Shown piece after piece: positions 59,601-64,000 of a stretch of DNA of 64,000 nucleotides. The number at the start of each line of letters is the position of its first letter. Positions within the stretch are counted from its first letter, which is position 1. A program made the translations under genes and the position numbers. Location of the stretch: positions 3,100,001 through 3,164,000 of the forward strand of contig NZ_CP058554.1 in NCBI RefSeq assembly GCF_014109725.1, read 5' to 3'. The DNA comes from Comamonas piscis (GTDB lineage: Bacteria; Pseudomonadota; Gammaproteobacteria; Burkholderiales; Burkholderiaceae_C). The notes beneath the pieces were generated by a model, which worked only from the letters and a program-made list of their open reading frames with translations, was not told where the DNA came from and ran no database searches.

Positions 59601-60200
59601 CTCGCGCAGAATGTCTTCGACCCGGGTCAGGTTCTCGCGCGTGTCGTTGAGGCGGTTTTCGGTCTCGCGGCGGCGCTCTTTGTACTTGGAGACGCCGGCG
59701 GCTTCTTCCAGGAACAAACGAAGCTCTTCAGGGCGCGACTCGATGATGCGGCTGATGGTGCCCTGGCCGATGATCGCGTAGGCACGCGGGCCCAGGCCGG
59801 TGCCCAGAAACACGTCCTGCACATCGCGCCGGCGCACCGGCATGTTGTTGATGAAATAGCTGCTGCTGCCATCGCGCGTCAGCACGCGCTTGACGGCAAT
59901 CTCGGTGTACTGACTCCACTGGCCGCCCGCGCGGTGGTCACTGTTGTCAAACACCAGCTCCACACTGGAGCGGCTGGCCGGCTTGCGGTGCGTGGTGCCG
60001 TTGAAGATGACGTCCTGCATGGACTCGCCACGCAGCTCGCTGGCCTTGGACTCTCCCAGCACCCATCGCACCGCGTCCATGATGTTGGACTTGCCGCAGC
60101 CATTGGGCCCCACCACGCCCACCAGCTGCCCTGGCAGCATGAAATTGGTGGGCTCCGCAAAGGACTTGAAGCCAGCAAGCTTGATGGAATTGAGGCGCAC
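56673..60200 (-). CDS. smc: chromosome segregation protein SMC
   Basis: An 1175-residue SMC ATPase for chromosome condensation. Walker A is GPNGCGKSNIMDA near 32-44; two coiled coils (about 165-505 and 660-1010) flank the hinge (about 515-650, HGLDGLQGLWSRI); the ABC signature LLSGGEKALTAIAL lies near 1072 and Walker B LLDEVDAPLDDAN near 1100. The family N-terminus VRLNSIKLAGFKSFA fixes a GTG start at 60200; an upstream ATG would add 27 codons with no similarity. It leads the smc-zipA-ligA series and is divergent from selO. Confidence 0.97.
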   Translation of the reverse strand: MRLNSIKLAGFKSFAEPTNFMLPGQLVGVVGPNGCGKSNIMDAVRWVLGESKASELRGESMQDVIFNGTTHRKPASRSSVELVFDNSDHRAGGQWSQYTEIAVKRVLTRDGSSSYFINNMPVRRRDVQDVFLGTGLGPRAYAIIGQGTISRIIESRPEELRLFLEEAAGVSKYKERRRETENRLNDTRENLTRVEDILRELNANLDKLEKQAEVAAKYNALNASATLKQHQLWFLKRSDAEQEQEKVRIEGLKAVNDLESRMADLRHVEADLETIRQSHYAAGDTVNQAQGKLYEATAEVGRLEAEIRYVVEGRQRVENRLVQLAEQIAQWTIRKDESEGELENLAGQGMDAEERAETLAAQLEEQNLQLPDMEEALRQAQQRANEQRSSVTQVQQQIQVLAAEQRSLNEQSRGLEVRSERLRSDRNAMAAPDETRLLNLQQQNEEAAEAAEIAEARLLELQDSVPQLDDTRRSKQQQVNQEGAKQAELAARLEALKALQEKVKTDGKLQPWLAKHGLDGLQGLWSRIQVESGWENALEAALRERLAALEVSRLDMVRGFLGAGAQDAPPARLAFYSVPQAPATAAAGQMAQLSDLLRVHDAGLRAVLVDWLSGCYTSPSLDEALAQRSRLQPGETIFVPTGHSVSLHSVSFYAQDSEQSGMLARAQEIEHLEKELRAQSLIGEEARNALVRAESAYADASQRLVAVRAEAAQTRNRAHELQVETLRLTQLAEQARARTAQIDTDLGEVVEQLEEIQERRVAAEARFEELDMQLADSQEQHAQFDEKVYDAERKLASAREQLRALERQSQEAVFGQRSMEARRAELNRTMETAVQQAKALGDEQLRAQEEQKRLNDAAAQGGLQDALNLKMEREKDLAARRSEYDDLTARLRSSDERRQQFERELQPLRDRITEFKLKEQAAQLGLEQYTTLLEEAQADMEVLAASVKDGQVRLTGLQSEIDRLHREIEALGAVNLAALDELNHARERKTFLDSQMEDLTQAMTTLEDAIKKIDAETRQLLSGTFDTVNTHFGRMFPELFGGGQAKLIITGDEILDSGVQVMAQPPGKKNQTIHLLSGGEKALTAIALVFAIFQLNPAPFCLLDEVDAPLDDANTERYAKLVATMSRSTQFLFISHNKIAMEIAQQLIGVTMQEQGVSRIVAVDMESALSMADSA

Positions 60201-60390
60201 GGTGCTCGTTTTCTCTGCAAAGCGGTAGAACTCAGGCCGACATAATAACGTGCCCTCCTGGGCCACCAGCGACAAAAGCACTGCCTAATGCCTTATGCGC
60301 CCGGGCCACGGTCAAATAATGTTGCGGCGCGGCTGCCTGTCTATATACACAACCCCTCCTGGGGAAAGCCAGTGGGCAGACAATCTCCGC

Positions 60391-61920
60391 ATGGATTCCA
60401 GCCTGTCTTCTCCCCCCGCCTCATCGTTGAACGACACCGCATTGCAGCCCGGCGCGCAATGGCACAACGGCTTTGCCAGCCTGCCGCCGGTGTTCTACAC
60501 CCGCCTGCAACCCACGCCGATGCCTGACCTAGCGATGCAAGCCGGCAATGATGCGCTGGCCCAGGAGATGGGCGTGCGCCCCGACTGGTTGGCAAGCCCT
60601 GAGGCCACGCAAGTACTGGGCGGCTACACACTGCTGCCGGGCATGGATGCGCTGGCCAGCGTCTACAGCGGCCACCAGTTTGGCCACTGGGCGGGCCAGC
60701 TGGGCGATGGCCGGGCGATTCTTTTGGGCGAGATCCGCTCAGCGGCGGCCCCAGAGGGCCTGGAACTGCAGCTCAAAGGCGCGGGCAAAACACCTTATTC
60801 GCGCATGGGCGACGGCCGCGCGGTGCTGCGCTCCTCCATCCGCGAGTATCTGTGCAGCGAGGCCATGCATGGGCTGGGCGTACCCACCACGCGTGCGCTG
60901 TCGCTGGTCACCTCGCCCCAGCCGATTTACCGCGAAACGGTAGAGACGGCGGCTGTGGTCGCCCGGGTGGCGCCCAGCTTTGTGCGCTTTGGCCATTTTG
61001 AGCATTTTGCGGCGAAGGACGACACAGGCAGCCTGCGCCGCCTGGCGGACTATGTGGTGGAGCGCTACATGCCGGATGTTGCCCAGCACCCCAGCAGCAG
61101 CCCCGAACGCTACGCAGCACTGCTGGCCGAAGTGGCGGAGCGCACCGCGCGCATGATTGCTATGTGGCAGGCCCATGGCTTTTGCCATGGCGTGATGAAC
61201 ACCGACAACATGAGCATCCTGGGCCTGACGATCGACTACGGCCCTTTCCAGTTTCTGGACCACTACGACGCCAACCATATCTGCAACCACAGCGATACCG
61301 CTGGCCGCTACGCCTTTGCCCGCCAGCCGCAGGTGGCCTACTGGAACCTGTTTTGCCTGGGCCAGGCGCTGCTGCCACTGATTGAAGACGAAGCCACGAC
61401 CTTGGCGGCGCTGGAGCGCTACAAAACCGCGCTGGAGCCCGCGATGCAGCACGTGCTGGGTGCCAAGCTGGGACTGGACCCCGCCCACCGCCCCGCACCC
61501 GAGGCAGTAGCCGGCCTGGTCAACCCCTTGCTGGCGTTGATGCAGCAGCACCGCACTGATTACAGCCTGTTCTGGCGGGCGCTGTCCCAAGCGGTGGCCG
61601 ATGACAGCCTGCCAGCGCTGGCCCCCTGGTTCCACGGCGATGCTGGCTTTGAGACTTGGTGCGAGCAGTACCAGGCGTTGCTCCAGCCCAGTGAGCGCAC
61701 TGCCAGTGCTGCGCGCATGTTTGCCGCCAATCCGCGCTATGTGCTGCGCAACCACCTGGGCCAAGAGGCCATCACTGCCGCCCAGCAAGGCAATTGGACA
61801 CCGTTCCAGCGCTTGCAAACCGTGCTGGCGGCACCATATGCAGAGCATCCCGGCTGCGAAGACCTAGCCGCCCTCCCGCCCGACTGGGCGCAACATATAG
61901 AAATCAGCTGTTCATCATGA
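60391..61920 (+). CDS. selO: SelO (YdiU) family protein AMPylase
   Basis: A 509-residue pseudokinase-fold adenylyltransferase (SelO/YdiU/UPF0061), which AMPylates Ser/Thr/Tyr of redox proteins. Motifs are [40 protein letters not shown] (with the conserved Lys) and [20 protein letters not shown] (catalytic loop and metal site). The bacterial form ends without the selenocysteine of animal SelO; here the C-terminus is EISCSS with a Cys near the end. The ATG at 60391 is preferred. It overlaps msrB by ATGA. Confidence 0.95.
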   Translation: MDSSLSSPPASSLNDTALQPGAQWHNGFASLPPVFYTRLQPTPMPDLAMQAGNDALAQEMGVRPDWLASPEATQVLGGYTLLPGMDALASVYSGHQFGHWAGQLGDGRAILLGEIRSAAAPEGLELQLKGAGKTPYSRMGDGRAVLRSSIREYLCSEAMHGLGVPTTRALSLVTSPQPIYRETVETAAVVARVAPSFVRFGHFEHFAAKDDTGSLRRLADYVVERYMPDVAQHPSSSPERYAALLAEVAERTARMIAMWQAHGFCHGVMNTDNMSILGLTIDYGPFQFLDHYDANHICNHSDTAGRYAFARQPQVAYWNLFCLGQALLPLIEDEATTLAALERYKTALEPAMQHVLGAKLGLDPAHRPAPEAVAGLVNPLLALMQQHRTDYSLFWRALSQAVADDSLPALAPWFHGDAGFETWCEQYQALLQPSERTASAARMFAANPRYVLRNHLGQEAITAAQQGNWTPFQRLQTVLAAPYAEHPGCEDLAALPPDWAQHIEISCSS

Positions 61921-62327
61921 GCTTTCCCGTCCAAAAATCGGATGCCCAATGGCAGGCCGAACTCGCATCCAAACAAGCCGAATCGGTGGCCTTCCAGGTC
62001 ACCCGCCAGGCCGCCACGGAACGCCCCTTTACCGGCAAGTACGAAGCGCATTGGGCCGACGGCAGCTACCACTGCATCTGCTGCGGCGCCAAGCTGTTTG
62101 ACAGCAACACCAAGTTTGACGCCGGTTGCGGCTGGCCGAGCTTCTCCGAAGCCATCCCCGGCGCGATCCAGGAAAACGTGGACCGCAGCCATGGCATGGT
62201 GCGGGTCGAGACGGTGTGCGCGCAGTGCGGCGCTCACCTGGGCCATGTGTTTCCCGATGGTCCCCAGCCCACGGGCCTGCGCTACTGCATGAACTCGGCA
62301 TCGCTGGATTTTGAACAGCCGAAGTGA
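61917..62327 (+). CDS. msrB: peptide-methionine (R)-S-oxide reductase
   Basis: A 136-residue MsrB that reduces methionine-R-sulfoxide in proteins. The zinc Cys pairs are [11 protein letters not shown] and [10 protein letters not shown]; the catalytic Cys is in [10 protein letters not shown] near the end. [10 protein letters not shown] carries the conserved GWPSF. The ATG shares bases with the selO stop (ATGA), so the two are translationally coupled. Confidence 0.97.
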   Translation: MSFPVQKSDAQWQAELASKQAESVAFQVTRQAATERPFTGKYEAHWADGSYHCICCGAKLFDSNTKFDAGCGWPSFSEAIPGAIQENVDRSHGMVRVETVCAQCGAHLGHVFPDGPQPTGLRYCMNSASLDFEQPK

Positions 62328-62585
62328 TGCCACTGAGGGGCTCAAAGCGGCAATGCCTGGGCGGTGCATGATGGAACTTTGCTGCGGGGCGGTGCTCTGA
62401 CAGCCCTGTCCATTGCAGCCGCCGGCTTCAGCCCGGCTTAAGCGGAAGCCAAAATAGCTCGCGTATCATTGGCAGCCTGCCCGCAGACGCCCTATTCAAC
62501 AAACCACAAGCACCCAAAGCCCTGCTCTCTTGTCCGCACCGTGCTCCGCTTTGCGCTGCATCGTGCACAGCCCGCATCGCCTGAT

Positions 62586-63131
62586 ATGAAATTTCTGATT
62601 GATTTTTTCCCCATCCTGCTGTTTTTCGCAGCATTCAAGGTCTGGGGCGTGTTTGTGGCCACCGGGGTAGCCATTGTTGCGACCATCGCGCAAATCGCCT
62701 ACCTTCGATTCAAGGTCGGCAAGGTCGAGCCCATGCAGTGGATCAGCCTGGGCGTGATCGTCGTATTTGGCGGCGCTACCCTGCTGTTCCACGACGAGGC
62801 GTTTATCAAGTGGAAACCCACCGTGCTGTATTGGGTAATGGCAGTGGTTCTGCTCGGCGGCCAATGGTTCTTTAACAAGAACCTGATGCAAAAACTGATG
62901 TCCTCGCAGGTGCAACTGCCCCAGCCGGTCTGGAACACGGTCAATTACAGCTGGGCTATCTTTTTCACCCTTATGGGCTTTATCAATATCTGGGTTGCCT
63001 ATAACTACGACCTCGATACCTGGGTCACCTTCAAGATGTTTGGCGGCCTGGGCCTGATGCTGGTGTTTGTTATCGGCCAGGCCATGTACCTGAGCCGCCA
63101 TATCCAGCAAAGCCCGGAAGACCAGCCTTAA
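62586..63131 (+). CDS. yciB: septation protein A (YciB)
   Basis: A 181-residue inner-membrane protein with about five hydrophobic helices. The family start MKFLIDFFPILLFFAAFKVW is diagnostic; PTVLYWVMAVVLLGGQWFFN, WAIFFTLMGFINIWVAY and TWVTFKMFGGLGLMLVFVIG follow. It is involved in envelope integrity and division. Followed by bolA on the same strand after 115 bp; in related genomes yciB, bolA and a PpiC-type isomerase form this order. Confidence 0.96.
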   Translation: MKFLIDFFPILLFFAAFKVWGVFVATGVAIVATIAQIAYLRFKVGKVEPMQWISLGVIVVFGGATLLFHDEAFIKWKPTVLYWVMAVVLLGGQWFFNKNLMQKLMSSQVQLPQPVWNTVNYSWAIFFTLMGFINIWVAYNYDLDTWVTFKMFGGLGLMLVFVIGQAMYLSRHIQQSPEDQP

Positions 63132-63246
63132 GCCAGTCGCTGCTTTCGGCGCAGCCAGTGGGCTGCGTCTTCTGAAGGCAGATGCTCTTCCTATCACCAT
63201 ATCGCCACACCATCCCACTGGCCCGTCTCCCCCCAAACTCCATCCC

Positions 63247-63531
63247 ATGCAAGCCCAGGACATTACTGCCCCCGCCATTGAAGCCGTGCTGCGCGACAAG
63301 CTCGCCACCACCCAGCTGGAAGTGATCGACGAAAGCGGTCTGCACGCCGGCCATGTGGGCGCCAATGGCACGGGTTTTGGCACCCATTTTCGACTGCGCG
63401 TCGCTTCACCCTTATTTACGGGCACGTCGCGCGTAGTCCAGCATCGCCTTGTGTATGATGCGCTCCAAGCATTCTTTGACGCGGGTTTACATGCCCTTGC
63501 CATTGAAGTCCTGAATACACCAAAACAATGA
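63247..63531 (+). CDS. bolA: BolA family protein
   Basis: A 94-residue BolA-like protein: IEAVLRDKLATTQLEVIDES, then THFRLRVASPLFTG and the RLVYDALQAFFDAGLHALAI helix. The HxHxL-like region and the C-terminal His in GLHAL are as in the BolA/YrbA group that works with monothiol glutaredoxins in iron-sulfur handling. It is followed by a prolyl isomerase gene after 47 bp. Confidence 0.95.
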   Translation: MQAQDITAPAIEAVLRDKLATTQLEVIDESGLHAGHVGANGTGFGTHFRLRVASPLFTGTSRVVQHRLVYDALQAFFDAGLHALAIEVLNTPKQ

Positions 63532-63578
63532 AATCACTGGTGTATATTTCCTTTATAGATAAACAATTTGGATTTCGC

Positions 63579-64000
63579 ATGAAAAAACAGCTCTTGTCCG
63601 GTCTGGTTGCAGCTGCCCTGCTTGGTTCAGCCGCGCTGCCCGCAGTGGCCCAGAACATTGGCGTCGTCAACGGCAAGCCAGTGCCTGCTTCGCTGCTGAA
63701 GACCTTCAAGGAACAAATGGAGCGCAGTGGCCGCCCCGTAGCCGCTGAGCAAGAAGCCCAGATCAAGGAAGCGATCATCGAGCGCGAAATCTATGCCCAA
63801 GCCGCCAAGGCCCAAGGCCTGGATGCCACCGAGTCCTTCAAGGGCCAGGTCGAGCTGGCGCGCCAAGGCATCCTGACCCAGGAACTGTTTGCCGCCTACG
63901 AGAAGGCCCACCCTATTTCTGACGCCGCAGCCAAGGCCGAGTACGACAAGTTTGTCGCGACCAACCAAGGCAAGGAATACCACACCTTCCACATCCTGGT
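63579..64000 (+). CDS. periplasmic PpiC/SurA-type peptidylprolyl isomerase, cut by window edge
   Basis: The first 140 codons of an exported protein. MKKQLLSGLVAAALLGSAAL forms a Sec signal (cleavage near AVAQ-N). The mature part GVVNGKPVPASLLKTFKEQM and the IKEAIIEREIYAQAAKAQGL helix are the N-terminal SurA-like chaperone domain; the parvulin domain begins at EYHTFHILV where the window ends. It is probably a periplasmic folding factor. The gene continues beyond base 64000. Confidence 0.88.
   Translation, partial: MKKQLLSGLVAAALLGSAALPAVAQNIGVVNGKPVPASLLKTFKEQMERSGRPVAAEQEAQIKEAIIEREIYAQAAKAQGLDATESFKGQVELARQGILTQELFAAYEKAHPISDAAAKAEYDKFVATNQGKEYHTFHIL

Overview
The window reads as a high-GC chromosomal segment from a betaproteobacterium of the Burkholderiales, most likely family Comamonadaceae (Comamonas-like). 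This is inferred from gene content and order: a smc-zipA-ligA block, a phaC-phaA-phaB polyhydroxybutyrate cluster, orphan Bug-type periplasmic receptors, a long-form infA paralogue, DUF2322 and DUF4124 proteins, and pyruvate dehydrogenase genes in which the E3 subunit carries its own lipoyl domain. There are no rRNA genes, insertion sequences, phage genes or CRISPR arrays. The segment is core-genome-like with a few accessory genes (hipBA, a radical-SAM repair pair, VOC proteins).

Layout. 1-5 kb: infA (cut by the left edge), an EVE-domain gene, a DUF2322 gene, then a leftward trio of membrane antiporter, YbdK-type glutamate-cysteine ligase and class I glutamine amidotransferase. 5-12 kb: a BASS-family transporter, a leftward pair of TIGR03916 radical SAM protein and TIGR03915 protein preceded by two near-consensus LexA boxes, two Bug receptors, and a VOC protein with a PCP_red-like tail. 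12-22 kb: aceE-aceF-lpdA leftward, facing away from a PAS sensor kinase and FixJ-type regulator. 22-28 kb: housekeeping metabolism (folD, M3 oligopeptidase, glutaredoxin-like protein, rpiA, pyrD, bioB). 29-40 kb: two VOC proteins, a GGDEF-EAL protein, a YVTN beta-propeller protein, a YgiQ-type radical SAM protein, a small unrecognised gene, YigZ, a GAF protein and tRNA-Gly(CCC). 39.6-43.8 kb: phaB, phaA, phaC. 44-48.5 kb: MFS exporter, ElaA acetyltransferase, hotdog thioesterase and the hipBA toxin-antitoxin module with two matching operators. 48.5-53 kb: yfiH/pgeF, a zeta-class GST isomerase, a FAH-family hydrolase, Nudix, a Tat-type exported protein and a histone-H1-like protein. 53-60 kb: ligA, zipA, smc. 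60-64 kb: selO-msrB (overlapping), septation protein A, bolA and the start of a PpiC/SurA-type prolyl isomerase (cut by the right edge).

Functional links. The pdh genes share a 216-bp divergent intergenic region with the two-component system. The phaCAB genes make polyhydroxybutyrate from acetyl-CoA supplied by the dehydrogenase. The selO and msrB genes overlap by one ATGA and both act on oxidative or redox protein modification. The zeta-GST and FAH proteins fit consecutive steps of gentisate-type ring-cleavage catabolism. The best candidates for less-described biology are the LexA-boxed radical SAM/TIGR03915 pair without a UdgX partner, the antiporter/glutamate-cysteine ligase/amidotransferase trio, the VOC-PCP_red fusion, the 60-residue gene at 37.7 kb, and the H1-like protein with a distinct N-terminal domain. 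Most very long open frames opposite real genes are GC-driven shadows and are not annotated.
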